From NCBI RefSeq assembly GCF_027595985.1, contig NC_073305.1, positions 111,313,535-111,377,534 on the forward strand: 64,000 nucleotides of DNA, given 5' to 3'. This document shows, in pieces, positions 21,231 to 32,702 of this stretch. The stretch comes from Sorex araneus. Taxonomy: Eukaryota; Chordata; Mammalia; Eulipotyphla; Soricidae. Position 1 is the first letter of the stretch, and every line of letters begins with the position of its first letter. Under the pieces are notes generated by a model that was not told the DNA's origin, searched no databases, and saw only the letters and a list, made by a program, of their open reading frames with translations. The position numbers and the translations under genes were made by a program.

Positions 21231-21367
21231 TTTCCTTCCTTCCTTCCTTCCTTCCTTCCTTCCTTCCTTCCTTCCTTCCTTCCTTCCTTCCTTCCTTCCT
21301 TCCTTCCTTCCTTCCTTCCTTCCTTCCTTCCTTCCTTCCTTCCTTCCTTCTTCCTTTCTTCCTTCCT
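21231..21367. repeat. (TTCC)n microsatellite
   Basis: About 31 TTCC units, nearly pure, with imperfections at the right end. The Phe-Leu-Pro-Ser and Lys-Glu-Gly-Arg frames over it are artefacts. Confidence 0.97.
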
Positions 21368-22309
21368 CTAGGGGCCTCAGATTCAATTCTCAAGGGACAA
21401 ATGGAGCCTGAGAGTAATGTGTTGGCAGTTTAGGAACAATTAGTTTAGCAAAACAAACTTTAGTTTAGAAAAGTACTTTTCTGCCAGGTATAAAAGTTCA
21501 TTGTTTTTTAAATAAAAGTTCACTGTTATGGTTGAAGGAAAATTTGATGGAATCATTAGATTCTCTGGGTGACACTAGCAGTGCTACAGCGCTTCACCTC
21601 AGAGGGATCTGAAACTAAGATGGTCCTCTGCATACGAAACTCTAACTGATCAAAGACTAGTGACCAGTTGTGTGATTTTGATTTCCGAAATCCTTATCTG
21701 TATATCCAATGAGGTTTGAAAGCAGTAATAATTGTGCCTATTTCTTTTTCACACAGTATTTTAAAGTTCTCATAAGCCCACTAGAATAAAACATTGTTTT
21801 AATGTAACTTCTTTATGTCTTGCTTATTGAATAGAAGTGAAAACAGTTGAGCCCTTATTGTTTCTCTCAAGATCCTGTGGTCACTTAAGCATCCCATTCA
21901 CCAACTATTGTTTACAAAATATAATGTGGAATCTTCAGGCTGGTCATATGAGACCAATCATTTACTTAGCTATCCTTATGGACAACTGATTCGTGTGGGG
22001 GTAGGGGAAGGCAGGCAGGGAGTGGACTATTTAAGAAAGTAAAACAGCTGTTACATCAGCATAAAACCTGGGCCTTTGTTGTCTTGGTTGTGTTCGAGCA
22101 TGCCATTGCCCCTTTTGTTCTGTTTGACTAGCCTTATTTTTAATTTAGCCAAAGGGGATCTCAGAATTTTGTTCGAGTCTTACAGCAGTATCTTCCTCTC
22201 TGTGGTTGTCAGCAGACACTATTCAGGTCTCCCTTTCCAAACTCTTTTTATGTATTTATTTGTTTGTTTGTTTGTTTTTTATTTATATTCATTGTAAGTA
22301 TAGTAAGGC
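21368..22309. other. no gene seen
   Basis: About 0.9 kb of apparently single-copy DNA. TTTG repeats near 22255-22278 form a short microsatellite. Confidence 0.4.
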
Positions 22310-22367
22310 GAGAGGGCACTCTTGTGGCATGGTGGACCCAGGTACAATCCCCAGAACCCATGGACTG

Positions 22368-22541
22368 GAGCAATAGCATAGCGGGTAGGGCGTTTGCCTT
22401 GCACACAGCCTACTCGGGTTCGATTCCTCCGTCCCTCTTGGAGAGCCCGGCAAGCTACCGAGAGTATCCCGCCCACACGGCAGAGCCTGGCAAGCTCCCC
22501 ATGGCATATTCGATATGATGACAGAGCTACAGTGCTACAGA
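22368..22541 (+). mobile_element. RTE-tailed SINE with internal deletion
   Basis: Intact-looking head (AATAGCATAGCGGGTAGGGCG) and B box (GGGTTCGATTCC), and the GAGAGCCCGGCAAGC body. At ATATTCGATATG it jumps straight to ATGACAGAGCTACAGTGCTACAG, losing the ~60-bp CAGTAACAACAA...GAGACGTTACTGG segment. Confidence 0.85.
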
Positions 22542-22552
22542 TTAATTCATGC

Positions 22553-22762
22553 CTGCTTAATTTAAATTTATTGCATCATTGTGAGATACACATTGTGAAT
22601 TACAAAGCTGTTCATGATCGGGGTTTCAGTCATGCAATGTTCCAACACCCATCCTTTCACCAGTGTACATTTCCCACCACCAATGTCCTCACTTTTCCTA
22701 GGGCCACCCGTTCCCCCACCCCCAGCCATATGACTCCCACACTTTTGGAACTTATTTAACAA
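22553..22762 (-). mobile_element. LINE-1 3' end
   Basis: Antisense 3' UTR with TTATTGCATCATTGTGAGAT, TTTCAGTCATGCAATG, CCCACCACCAATG and a C-rich block. Short and 5'-truncated. Confidence 0.82.
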
Positions 22763-22764
22763 AA

Positions 22765-24235
22765 CTCTGAAATCATTCCAGAACCACTGAATGCAGAGTC
22801 CCTAAAGAATTTTTCTTATATTAACTCTGCATCATCAGTATGTGTCTAGACCACGAGCTTCTGTACGATTTCAGTCACTGCTGTACCGCACTGGTTGGAA
22901 GATCCTTTGGTAAAAAGTACCTGATCATACCTGCCTGCACACTTATCATTGACTATATATTTGTAGACATATTTCAGCAAATATTTATTAAATTAATGAA
23001 GTCTTTCAGAATGCATTGGCACTTTACCTGACAAGAACAAAAATAAAATACTACTATAGCTAACATTGAAGGCAATAGGCATTTTTCTAGCAAACAAGGT
23101 CCTCACCTGAGTGGAAATAACTGAGCTAGGAGTGAAGAGAAAGATGCTTGTTTTATGATATGATCTTCCTCAAAAACACTTGAAATATGCTGTAGGACAA
23201 AGCTGAGTGAAGACAATAAGAATCTGTTCAAGAAGAATATATTTCTCTTAGGGACTCATCTAGTTCGGCTCATTCTTACTGGGAAGAACTGACTTTATTC
23301 AGGACCCTATACAGAAATATATGAAAATTCCAGGAGAAATTGAAGATTATTTTCTCTTAAAATACTTAAGTTTATCATAATTAAGTGATATAATTTGCAA
23401 AGTGAGAGCCCTCTTTCCAAGTGGCATTTCCTTCTTGCTAAAAAAACAAATTAGTGATAACTCTAAAAAGGAAGTTGCCTAGTCTCATAATAATCTGGAT
23501 TCACGTCGGTATCTCTGCAGTTCTTCTCTTCATTATCTATACAAATGAATTTTTTCTTCTTGCTCAGGGCCTATATCACTAAGTCTTTGTGTCTTTTAGT
23601 GGTCACCAGAAAAGAGGGGAGAGGAGGTAGATTAAAGCAGAAGAAAGACGATAGATGTATGTGAAGGATAGAACTGGATTTTCAGTTTAAGTGGTGCACA
23701 CCTGGAATATATATGTTATAATGCAATGTTTCTTCGATAAAAAGTAAAAGACATGATATAAGGGCTTAAAAAAATCTACTGCAATTACAGTCTATATACT
23801 GGCTAATGACAGTTTATGTGCTGAATCAGCTGTTTTCTAAGGGCATTTTAAAAATTCTTCCTTTACCTCCTGCCTGTGGCTGACTTCTATCTCTAGAAAA
23901 TGAGAAATTCTTTGAAGAAGAAAATCCCTCTCTACTGAGAGTCCTCCATGACACTACTTGAATAATTATTGGACCTCTCTCCACTAACTCTGGAAATTAC
24001 AAATTACAACTAATTCTAATGACTTAGAACCTAATATTATGTACATTACAAAAGCTCTAAGATGAAAAATAGCTGGGATGATTAAGGAGCTACTGAGATC
24101 ATTACTGCTGAATCAGATGGTCTCAGCATTCAGCAAAATCAATCGTAGAAACATAATTTAGGAGCTTGTATGATTTATACTTGGACTTGTAATTACCTTT
24201 ATATTTGCAATCTTCTTCAAAGTCCAGATACTTTT
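22765..24235. other. no gene seen (1.5 kb, few repeats)
   Basis: One of the longest repeat-poor stretches of the window. Frames are short and unbiased, and no conserved domain or RNA gene was recognised. Confidence 0.4.
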
Positions 24236-24896
24236 TTTTTTAATTTTATTGAATCACCGTGAGATAGTTACAAGCTTTCATGTTTGGGTTACAATCTCAC
24301 AATGATCAAACACCCATCCTTCCACCAGTGCACATTCCCCACCACCAATATCCCTGGTATAATCCCCCTTTTCCACCCTCCCCCTGCCTCTATGGCAGAC
24401 AATATTGCCCATACTCTCTCTCTACTTTTGGGCATATGGCCTGCAACACAGACACTGAGAGGTCATCATGTTTGGTCCACTATCTACTTTGGACATGCAT
24501 CTCCCATCTCAACTAGTTAGTCCAGCCATCATTTTCTTAGTGATCCTTTCTCTGTTCCATCTGCCCTTCGCTCGTGAAGCAGTCTTCAGGTATGGGGCTA
24601 TCCTCCTGGCCCTTGTATCTACTGTCCTTGGGTGTCAGCCTCATGTGATGTTATTCTATACTCCACAAATGAGTGTAGTCCTTCTATGTCTGTCCCTCTC
24701 TTTCTGACTCATTTTACTTAACATGATACTCTCCATGTCTATCCATTTATAAGAAAATTTCATGATTTCATCTCTCCTAACAGCTGCATAGTATTCCATT
24801 ATGTAGATGTACCAAAATTTCTTTAACCAGTCATCTGTTTTAGGGCACTAGGGTTGTTTCCAGATTTTGGCTATTGTGAACAGTGCTGTGCTGCAA

Positions 24897-25286
24897 TTAA
24901 TATATAGTTACAGATGTAATTTCTACTGTGCTTTTTTGCATCCTCGGGATATATTCCCAGAAGTGGTATTGTGGGATCATACGATATATTCCCAGAAGTG
25001 GTATTGTGGGGTCAAGTTCTAGTTTTTGAAGGACTGTCCATATTGTTTTCCAGAAAGGCTGGAATAGTCGACATTCCCACCAACAGTGAAAGAGAGTCCC
25101 TTTTTCCCCACATCCACGCCAGCACTGGTTGCTTTTGTTCTTTTGAATGTGTGCCAGTCTCTGTGGTGTGAGATGATATCTCATTGTTGTTTTGATTTGC
25201 ATCTCCCTGATGACTAGCGTTGTGGAGCATTTTTTGATGTGCCTTTTGGCCATTTGTATTTCTTTTATGAGGAAACTTCTGTTCAT
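24897..25286 (-). pseudogene. LINE-1 ORF2 C-terminal fragment
   Basis: A 129-residue open stretch with the conserved L1 C-terminal zinc-knuckle-like motif [18 protein letters not shown], followed by LLGIY. L1 ORF2 is the endonuclease/reverse transcriptase that mobilises L1 and its parasites. Only the C-terminus is here. The 35-bp duplication repeats the LLGIY region in another frame, and there is no promoter or ORF1, so it is non-functional. Confidence 0.9.
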
Positions 25287-25387
25287 TTGTTCTCTCCATT
25301 TTTTGATGGGGTTGGAGTTTTTTTTTTTGTTTTACAACTCTACTAGTGTCTTGTATATCCTATATATTAATCCCTTATCAGATGGGT

Positions 25388-25634
25388 CATGAATCACGAA
25401 TCACGAAATCCCGTTAATCACCGATTTCTCGGGCGGGCTCAGTAACATCTCATTTCGTCCTTTCCCTGAGATCTTAGAAGTCCATCTCGACTCGGCCCTC
25501 TTAATAATGTTGCACTGGGGGCTCTTCAGGGTCAGGGGAATGAGATCCAGCTTGTTACTGGATTTTGCATATGAATACACCATGGGAAGCTTGCAAGGCT
25601 TTCCCATGTGGGCAGGAAACTCTCAGAAGATTGC
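25388..25634 (-). mobile_element. RTE-tailed SINE, variant body
   Basis: Inserted in the L1 with the 9-bp TSD CAGATGGGT at 25379-25387 and 25635-25643. The left (3') end has CATGAATCACGAATCACGAA, a repeat of the ATC-rich tail, then TTTCTCGGGCGGGCTCAGTAAC. It is the same variant as 12200-12446, with the GGGTCAGGGGAATGAGATCC insert. Confidence 0.88.
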
Positions 25635-25930
25635 CAGATGGGTATTGGGTAAATATTCTTTCTCATTCTGTGGGCTCTTTCTGTATTTTGGTCACTGTTT
25701 CTTTTGAAGTGCAGAAGCATCTTAGTTTGATGTAGTCCCATTTGTTTATGTTTGCTTCCACTTGCATGGTCAGTGCTGTTTCATCCTTAAAGATGCTTTT
25801 AGCTTCAATGTCATGGAGAGTTCTGCCTACATTTTCTTCTATTTACCTTATAGATTCATGTCTGATATTGAGGTCTTTAACCAACTTTGATCTGCAAAGT
25901 CCGGATACTTGTAAATCGGGGATTCAGTTT

Positions 25931-27045
25931 GTCTTGTTTACTCTATAACCCCAGAAACTAGTCCAAAGCTAAGAACATAAAGAGTTCATTTTGTTCTGAT
26001 TTCTATTATCAGAGTGTCTAGCACTGGGACTCAGTAAAAGTAGGATGAATCATTATCCTACCACACTGTTCAGTCTGTCTGATAGATACTGAATTAACTT
26101 ACAATAATGTCAGATTTTCTCAGACTCATTCTTAACTTTCCACTCATCTAGAAAATGTTCTCAGTTATCTTCAAGCCACAGATAAATTTGCACATGGAAG
26201 GAGTTTATGGAACAATTGAATAAAATATTTGGGAAGAGTTGTTTGGCATCCAATGGACAAAAATAATTTGGAATCCTGGACATAGAACAGAAGTCAGGTG
26301 GAATCTTCCCTTCAGATCCGACAATGGAGGCAAAACTTGGACAGGAAGAAACTTTCCAGGCATGGAAGAGAGTTTCTCTGTTCCCCTTCTTGTGAGTGAT
26401 CACTGCTCAGTTTCTGCGGAAAGCACCACAGCCTCCATGCTGAGATTTCCATGTATTTTAAATAGAAAAGGAATATTTTAAGATAGAGAATAAACAAAAT
26501 GTTTCATGTCTCCTTTGAGTACGCAGAAACCTGTGTTATTTACATGAGCTTTAAGGAAGCATAGGCTGTTGATTTAAGCCTTCTAGCGTTTAGTCTCTTC
26601 TGCCCAGGGAGAAATGGAGCCCACAGTTGATTCCTCTTTGATGATTCAGCTTTCATTCCACTTCCAAAATCAGAGGGAACATCCTTTAGAATCTGGCAGA
26701 AGTTCTGCTCTCTAATCAACACAATTCAGCTTGACTTCTCCTCAGAAACCGGAAAGATTGGGTTTTCAAACAATTTAAGTGCCTTCTAACGATAGACCTT
26801 CCTAGCTTAGTTTGTCTGGTTTTTTGAGTTAAATCACCTGTTCCTGGGAGGAAATTCACAGTTTTGCTTCTTATTCTTGCTCCACAGATAACTATTTCTG
26901 GTGACTAATGCAACCTTGTGTACATTCATATTTTGAATTTATTCAGGTGACATGTGGACTATAGATCCATTGAGTTGTTTAACAGAACATATTGAGGAGA
27001 ATTAACGGAAATTAATTCTCCCTTCATATGTGGAATGGGTACTTG
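25931..27045. other. no gene seen
   Basis: About 1.1 kb. 26010-26050 (GTCTAGCACTGGGACTCAGT) resembles a MIR 3' end. No splice-flanked frame that I trust. Confidence 0.4.
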
Positions 27046-27054
27046 ATAATTTTT

Positions 27055-27853
27055 TTCTTTTTTTTAAACTTTTTATTGAATCACCATGTGGAAAGTTACA
27101 AAGTTCTCAGGTTTATGTCTCAGTTATACAATATTTAAACACCCATCCCTTCACCAGTGCCCATAGTCCACCACCAAAAACCCCAGTATACCCCCCGCCC
27201 CCACCCCCTACCCCCTACTGTATAACTAATGAATTTCACTTCATTTGCTCTTTACCTTGATTACATTCCATATTTCAACACAAAACTCACTATAGTTGTT
27301 GGAGTTTCCACCCAAGAGAGACAGACCTACTACCAAGGAAGCATTTGATAATTAGTTTTCCATTGCTGGGAATGAAGAGATATGGAGCCCCACTGCTACA
27401 AGTACATAACTATTCTTCTTTTTTTTTTCCTTTTTCCTTTTCCCTTTTTTTTTTTTCACCCTCATCCCCCATCCCACGCCTCATAGTATGGTGTATGCCA
27501 CGCCGCAACGGCCGGCGTGGGGCTTTTGCTTAGTTCACAGTCCAGAGAGGTGGCTGCTACATTAATAACCTTCAATATTTCAACAAAAACTTACTGTTAT
27601 TATTTGGAGTTTCCCCCCCAAGTCAGACCTGTTTAAAAGGAACCGTTTCACATAGCTGACAATTATAAATGTTAAGTCGGGCGGACGCGGTAGCGTCCAC
27701 GCGGTTTTGGATTTCTGTATAAAGTTCAGGGAAAATTCTACCAGAAATTGCATATCCCAGTTTGCAGTCCCAGTGCATTGTTATTAGAAGCTGTGCTGGA
27801 TGCCCGAAAGTGTTAGGTCTCTGGAATCAAAGTCTTTAGGCGCAGAGGGTCCA
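27055..27853 (-). mobile_element. composite retroposon I, copy 2
   Basis: Same modules as 7972-9388, with one tandem unit only: L1-type 3' end (ATTGAATCACCATGTGGAAAG), C-rich block, pyrimidine run, GGCCGGCGTGGGGCTTTTGC, then the TTTCTGTATAAAGTTCAGGG core. The right boundary is uncertain; a weak AATTTTTTTC/AAATTTTTTC pair may be the TSD. Confidence 0.7.
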
Positions 27854-27924
27854 AATTTTTTCTTATAAGGCAGGTGTCTTAACAGGGTTAAGCTGAAGGG
27901 ATAAAAAGAAAGTAAAAGAAAATG

Positions 27925-28710
27925 AGCAGTTCCAGATCTTCACTATTGTAAGTAATATTGTGATTAACATAAATATACACATGTCATTGCAGATTAATTT
28001 TTACTCTATGGGATTAATACCCAGAGGGGAATCACTGGGTCCTATGAAGACTCTAGTCTTTAATTTTTGAGAAGACTCTGCACCATTTCCCATAGTGATT
28101 TAACCTAGAAACAAGTTAAAAATGCAACAACAGATGAGCAGATAATAAAATTAATGTTTAGATACACAATAGACCACTACTCAGATATAAGAAAAAGATG
28201 AAATCTTGCAGTTTCCTGCAACCTAGACAGAGTTGTAGAGTTTCAAGTTTAGCAAACTGAGTCAAAAAGAAAAAGACAAATGCCAGATGACCATTTTTAT
28301 ATGTGAAGTATGAAGATACAGAGCAATGACCAGAGCAATAGTACAGTGGGGAAGGCACTTGCCTTGCATATAGCCAACTTGAGTCTGATCCTCAGCATCT
28401 TATATAGTTCTTTGAGCATTCCAGAAATGACTTCTGAGCACCACTAGGAGTGACCCTCCTTCTCAAATGAGAAAAAGAAACAAAGCAAAACAATAGATAA
28501 TCTTCAATGCAAATTAGTCTGAAATATTGACAATAAACGACAACTGAGGCTGAACCAGACAATGAACTGGGACTGACTATAGGGAGTAAAGACCTTTGAA
28601 TGGCAGACAGTTATTGACATTCTTGTAGTAGGGGTAGTATGGTACCATTGCAAACATAAAATATAATATGAAAACTATTGTAAACCACTTAACCTCAATA
28701 AAAATGGGGG
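27925..28710 (+). mobile_element. 5'-inverted (twin-primed) old LINE-1
   Basis: 27925-28090 is antisense L1 ORF2 (CACTATTGTAAGTAATATTG..., ATACCCAGAGGGG). From about 28100 the sequence reads sense (ACTACTCAGATATAAG, then the 3' UTR to TTAACCTCAATAAAAATG). The two parts meet at nearly the same L1 position, the signature of twin priming. A SINE interrupts it at 28325-28500. Confidence 0.75.
28325..28500 (+). mobile_element. SINE, older subfamily
   Basis: GACCAGAGCAATAGTACAGT head, degenerate B box (GAGTCTGATCC), GAGCACCACTAGGAGTGACC body and an A-rich end. It sits inside the twin-primed L1. Confidence 0.8.
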
Positions 28711-28785
28711 CAGGGGGAGAAAAGACAAAAATGAAGCCCAACCAAAAAAGAAAAAAAAAGAGAGAGTAAATTAAAATCACTAGGA

Positions 28786-28958
28786 GGGGCTTGAGCTATA
28801 GCACAGCGGGTAGGGTGTTTGCCTTGCACGCGGCCGACCCGGGTTCTAATCCCAGCATCCCATATGGTCCCCTGAGCACCGCCAGGGGTAATTCCTGAGT
28901 GAAGAACCAGGAGTAACCCCTGTGCATCGCCGGGTGTGACCCAAAAAAAAAATAAAAT
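28786..28958 (+). mobile_element. young SINE, A-tailed, with TSD
   Basis: Nearly consensus copy: head TAGCACAGCGGGTAGGGTG, B box GGGTTCTAATCC (mutated), CATATGGTCCCCTGAGCACC, GGGTGTGACCC and an A-tail. The TSD is the 13-bp AAAATCACTAGGA at 28773-28785 and 28959-28971. Confidence 0.95.
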
Positions 28959-29147
28959 AAAATCACTAGGAAGTCTCAAGACCAAAGGTGGATTATATAA
29001 GTACAAATGATGGGGGTTGGCAAAAGTCAGGGTTGGAGGTAGAATGAAGGGATGTGAGCCCAGAGACATATTAATCCATGTGTGACATGGGAGACACCAG
29101 TACCACTAATACTCCTGCTACCCGAATATTCAATTATTTTGTCCAAA

Positions 29148-29310
29148 TTTGACTGCCCTGCATGCAGTCGACCTGGGTTCAATCCTCAGAATCCCACCTG
29201 GCTCCCCTTGTCCCGTGCATCATCAGGTGTAATTCCTAAGCAAAGAGCCAGGAGTGAATCCTGACTACCTTTGGGTGTGGCCCCCAAAGAAAACAAAGGA
29301 AAAAGAGAAG
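29148..29310 (+). mobile_element. SINE, 5'-truncated
   Basis: Starts within the head (CTGCCCTGCATGCAGTCGAC), with B box GGGTTCAATCC and GGGTGTGGCCCCCAAAG, then an A-rich tail. Confidence 0.8.
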
Positions 29311-30175
29311 GGAGCAGGGATGAAGAAAAGGCTATTTACAAGGCATACAGTCAGCAGGGACAAGTCTGCAATATTTTTTGCCCTTGGTCTATGCTGGTCT
29401 CACAGGTGAGTGTGTGGGGTCATTAAGTGGTGCACACAGGCCAGAGCACTTGCAGAGACCACAGCAGTTTCAAAACCTCTCCATTTTACACTTGGTTCCA
29501 TCGCTCACAGAACTGTCACCAAGAAATTCACAGCTCCAGGTCTACTTACCAGAAGAGTCCCAGGCAACCTGCTAAAGCTTTCTTTAGAGTCAAGGCTCTC
29601 CTACCAGCAATTCAATTACTTTCCTCCGCAGGAGACCTGCCTTTAACACCTTTGCAGGGGGACTAGACCTAGTCACCTTCTTTATTGCCTATGAACATGC
29701 CTCCTCTTTCACAGGGAGAATGAATTGCAGGCTTCCTACTTAACCTCTTCCTCTTCCCAGATAAAGTGGTTGCTCATTTGCAAGCCTTGGGGGAGCATAA
29801 CAGTGAAGAATCCACTTTGAAAGCAAAATCAGGGTTTATGCTTCTCATCAAAGAGGCATATAAAGAGCCAAAGCAGCAGATGGTGAACTCTTTTTGTATT
29901 TGAAGGGGGAATACTTGTGCCCAGCTACTTCTTTCACCCTTCAGTATGTTTTGCTTGTATTCCAGATGTCACCATTTCTTGTGAAAACAAAGCAGCCCAA
30001 GACTAGAAAATTCTTTTGAGCAACAGAGGGAAACCACCTGTAACAACTCAGACCTGGGAGAACAGCTGCATGGTGAGCCTGGGCGATGCTCTAGCATCAT
30101 GGACCAGCCTATTGGAGGCAGGGCCCATGCAAATCTTGTGATGATGCTCACTTGAGAGTGGCTTCCCTTTATATT
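29311..30175. other. no gene seen
   Basis: Single-copy-looking DNA. CACAGGTGAGTG at 29402 is donor-like, but no supporting frame or acceptor was found. Confidence 0.4.
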
Positions 30176-30177
30176 AC

Positions 30178-30840
30178 CTTTTTTAACTGATACTTTTATT
30201 GAAGCATCATAATTTACAATAGCAATGAAGTTGTTTTATAATTATAGAGCTACTACACCAATTCATCCACTTGTGTTTCAAGATCCATCTTCTATACTTC
30301 CACAGTCCCTTTCTCCACTCTCACCTCTTTTGTTCTCAGTTCTACTGATAATGTTTGTGTTGAGGATTCTCTAATCCATTTCTTTATTTTTTTTTGCTTT
30401 TTTGGGTCACACCCAGCGATGCTCAGGGGTTACTCCTGGCTTTTGCACTCAGGAATTACTCCTGGCAGTGCTTGGGGGACCATATGGGATGCCGGGGATC
30501 GAACCCGGGTCGGCCACGTGCAAGGCAAACGCCCTACCCGCTGTGCTATCGCTCCGGCCCCTAATCCATTTCTTTGTTGCTGTTTTGTTGGGAAATTTTT
30601 TTGGGTACTCCACATAAAAGTGAGATTGTACAGTATTTTTCTTTTCCTTTTCGACTAACTTCACTTAGCAGGATGCCCTCCAATTCCATCAAATTGTAGC
30701 AAACTGCAAATCCTTTGTATAGATATACCACAGTTTTTTTTAATGTTTTGTTATTGTTTTTTAATCCACCCATCTGTTTAGGGTCATTTATGTTGCTGCC
30801 AGAATTTGACTATTTTAAGTAAGTTATAATAGATCTGGAA
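30178..30840 (-). mobile_element. old LINE-1 fragment
   Basis: Antisense L1 3' region: TTTATTGAAGCATCATAA, CTTCACTTAGCAGGATG and ACCCATCTGTTTAGGG. Diverged, and interrupted by a SINE at 30386-30560. Confidence 0.75.
30386..30560 (-). mobile_element. young SINE with perfect 15-bp TSD
   Basis: Near-consensus antisense copy (GGGTCACACCCAGCGATGC ... CGAACCCGGGTCGGCC ... CGCTCCGGCCC). The TSD is CTAATCCATTTCTTT at 30371-30385 and 30561-30575. The B box (GGTTCGATCCC on the minus strand) is intact. Confidence 0.96.
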
Positions 30841-31002
30841 ATAACCTTTGTTCCACTTTTTTACACTTCTCTGGAACTAAAACAAAATTAGTAGTTATTT
30901 ATGAGGATGGGATGCCTGATCTTTTGTCAGAAAAGTAGCATAAACATAATCATTGAGTTGTCCCACACATAATGGTTTGCTTGTGAACTCAAACTTAGAA
31001 TT

Positions 31003-31198
31003 GTCACTGTCACTGTCATTTCATTGCTTACCAATTTGCTCGAGTGGGCACCAGTAACGTCTCCATTGTGAGATTTGTTGTTATTATGTTTGGCATATCA
31101 GATATGCCACGGGTAGCTTGCCAGGCTCTGCTGTGTGGGCGAGATACTCTCAGCAGCTTGCCGGACTCTCAGAGAGGGATGGAGGAATCGAACATGGA
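31003..31198 (-). mobile_element. RTE-tailed SINE with TSD
   Basis: Antisense copy from GTCACTGTCACTGTCATTTC (terminal repeat of the tail), AATTTGCTCGAGTGGGCACC and GGCATATCAGATATGCCACG to GAGGGATGGAGGAATCGAAC. The TSD is the 12-bp AAACTTAGAATT at 30991-31002 and 31199-31210. It lacks the first ~45 bp of the head. Confidence 0.93.
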
Positions 31199-31511
31199 AA
31201 ACTTAGAATTACAGGCTCAAAATTTTGCCTTTTCTCTAAGAAGGGAAGACTGGCCCTGTTCAGACTCTAATGCCCTGAGCTGCTGCCGCTGCCCTGTGCG
31301 GGTGCTGTAATCCACAAGATAGTGTTGAACTCTACTTCTCAGATGTGAAAGCTGGGTCACAGAGCAAGTGAGCAATAGCGCAGAGATTCCTACACATTCT
31401 CTTTGACTATGACCCCATGTTTTCACCAAAGTTATGTTGATTCTCCTGAATTGCTTGGTTCTGTCAAAAGTCCCAGAAATAGGTGAAATGAAAGCAGAAA
31501 AAAACTCAAGT

Positions 31512-31681
31512 GTGGGGCTGGAATGATAGCACAGCTGGTAGGGTATTTGCCTTGCACACAGCCAACCCAGGTTCGATTCCCAGCATCCCATATGGTCCCC
31601 TAAGCACCGCCAGGGGTAATTCCTGAGTGCATGAGCCAGGAGTGACCCCTGTGCATCACTGGGTGTGACCCAAAGAGAAAA
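31512..31681 (+). mobile_element. young SINE, A-tailed, with TSD
   Basis: GGGGCTGGAATGATAGCACAG head, B box GGTTCGATTCC, GGGTGTGACCC and an A-run. The TSD AAAAAACTCAAGT lies at about 31499-31511 and 31682-31694. Confidence 0.95.
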
Positions 31682-31694
31682 AAAAAACTCAAGT

Positions 31695-32129
31695 TTATTG
31701 TGCACACCAAAAAGAAAGCTTGCAAAATAGAAATGTTCACAATAAAACATGGACTAAAGCTTCGAGTGTGGTGTGACTTATATAGTGACCTTATATACTG
31801 AGATGTCAGAGATTATTCTTCATAGTATTTGATTATAAGTTTAGAATTTTCTAAAATAATAGGAACTTTATGAAACATTCTTTAATTCCCAAGGTAAATC
31901 TAGGTAAAAGATTTAAATTTTGTTCACGATTCTAGTCACATAAAAAAAATTAATGACCAAGGTCAGGTTAGTCTGACAAAATAAGTTAATTTAAGTATTT
32001 TGAGGTATGAGTGTACTGTTTTTTTTCTCAGGGATATTCAAGGCTGGGAGCTTTCCTTGACATCTTTATTTTAACAAATCCTGCAAAACAACGTCATTTC
32101 ATTAATTGATTTCTAAAAGTTGTTTTGTC
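31695..32129. other. no gene seen
   Basis: AT-rich single-copy-looking DNA. No features supported. Confidence 0.4.
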
Positions 32130-32329
32130 AAGCACCAGAACTGATCCACAGTTGTAAGCTTGCCACAAGTGGGAGGAGGAATGGGGGGAGGGCAGTTAGG
32201 ATAGAGAAGGGACCGCTATGACAGTGATTGCTGTAAACGATCCCTCTGGACAAAAACTGAGTGCTGCAAGTAGGTAAAGAGATATATTTGATAATCTTTC
32301 AGTTCTTGTATTGGGAACCATAAAGGAAT

Positions 32330-32376
<47 letters not shown>

Positions 32377-32570
32377 GAGAGAAGAAAAGTGCCTGGTATA
32401 GAGGCAGGTTTGAAGTGAAGGGGTGGCAGGAGGGAAACTAGGCACAGTGGTGGTGGAAAATGTACACTGGTGAAGGGACGAGTGTTGGAAAATTGTATGA
32501 CTGAAACCAAAACATGAACAACTTTGTAACTATCTGACAGTGATTCAATAAAATAAATAAACAAATAAAT
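32130..32570 (+). mobile_element. LINE-1 3' end, sense
   Basis: 3' UTR with an AG expansion (32329-32384), GGCAGGTTTGAAGTG, TACACTGGTGAAGGGACG, GTGATTCAATAAAATAAA and an A-rich end. A likely TSD is AAAAGTTGTTTTGT (32116-32129) and AAAAGTCGTTTTGT (from about 32572). Confidence 0.85.
32329..32384. repeat. (AG)n microsatellite
   Basis: About 28 AG units with AAAG and GCGAG interruptions, inside the L1 3' UTR at the position where related L1 ends have a short AGAGAGG motif. Confidence 0.93.
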
Positions 32571-32702
32571 AAAAAGTCGTTTTGTTTTCTTCACAAATAA
32601 ACAGAGTTGAATAATTTTTTGCCAGGGCACAGAGCCCATGAATTTAGAGTGCTCCTCAGAAATGAGTTTTTCAGTTTCTCCCATTCACTTAGAATAGATG
32701 TA

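Larger units (their letters stand above)
24236..25930 (-). mobile_element. long LINE-1 3' portion (ORF2 C-terminus + 3' UTR)
   Basis: Antisense L1. From left: T-run and 3' UTR (ATTGAATCACCGTGAGATAG), then CATGATACTCTCCATG, the ORF2 C-terminal region and upstream ORF2 to about 25930. It is interrupted by an RTE-tailed SINE at 25388-25634 with the L1 continuing on both sides. A 35-bp tandem duplication (24950-25019) shifts the ORF2 frame. It is less diverged than the L1s at 1235 and 4745. Confidence 0.9.

Noticed and set aside
21130..21433. Frames of repeated Phe-Leu-Pro-Ser and Lys-Glu-Gly-Arg
   Set aside because: Translation of a (TTCC)n microsatellite.
28786..28958. tRNA gene candidate from A and B boxes
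   Set aside because: The boxes belong to the SINE head; no cloverleaf with acceptor stem and anticodon arm can be closed, and dozens of copies share it.
29378..29666. Overlapping plus frames after a donor-like site
   Set aside because: Three frames are open at once, which reflects low stop density; no acceptor or conserved motif.
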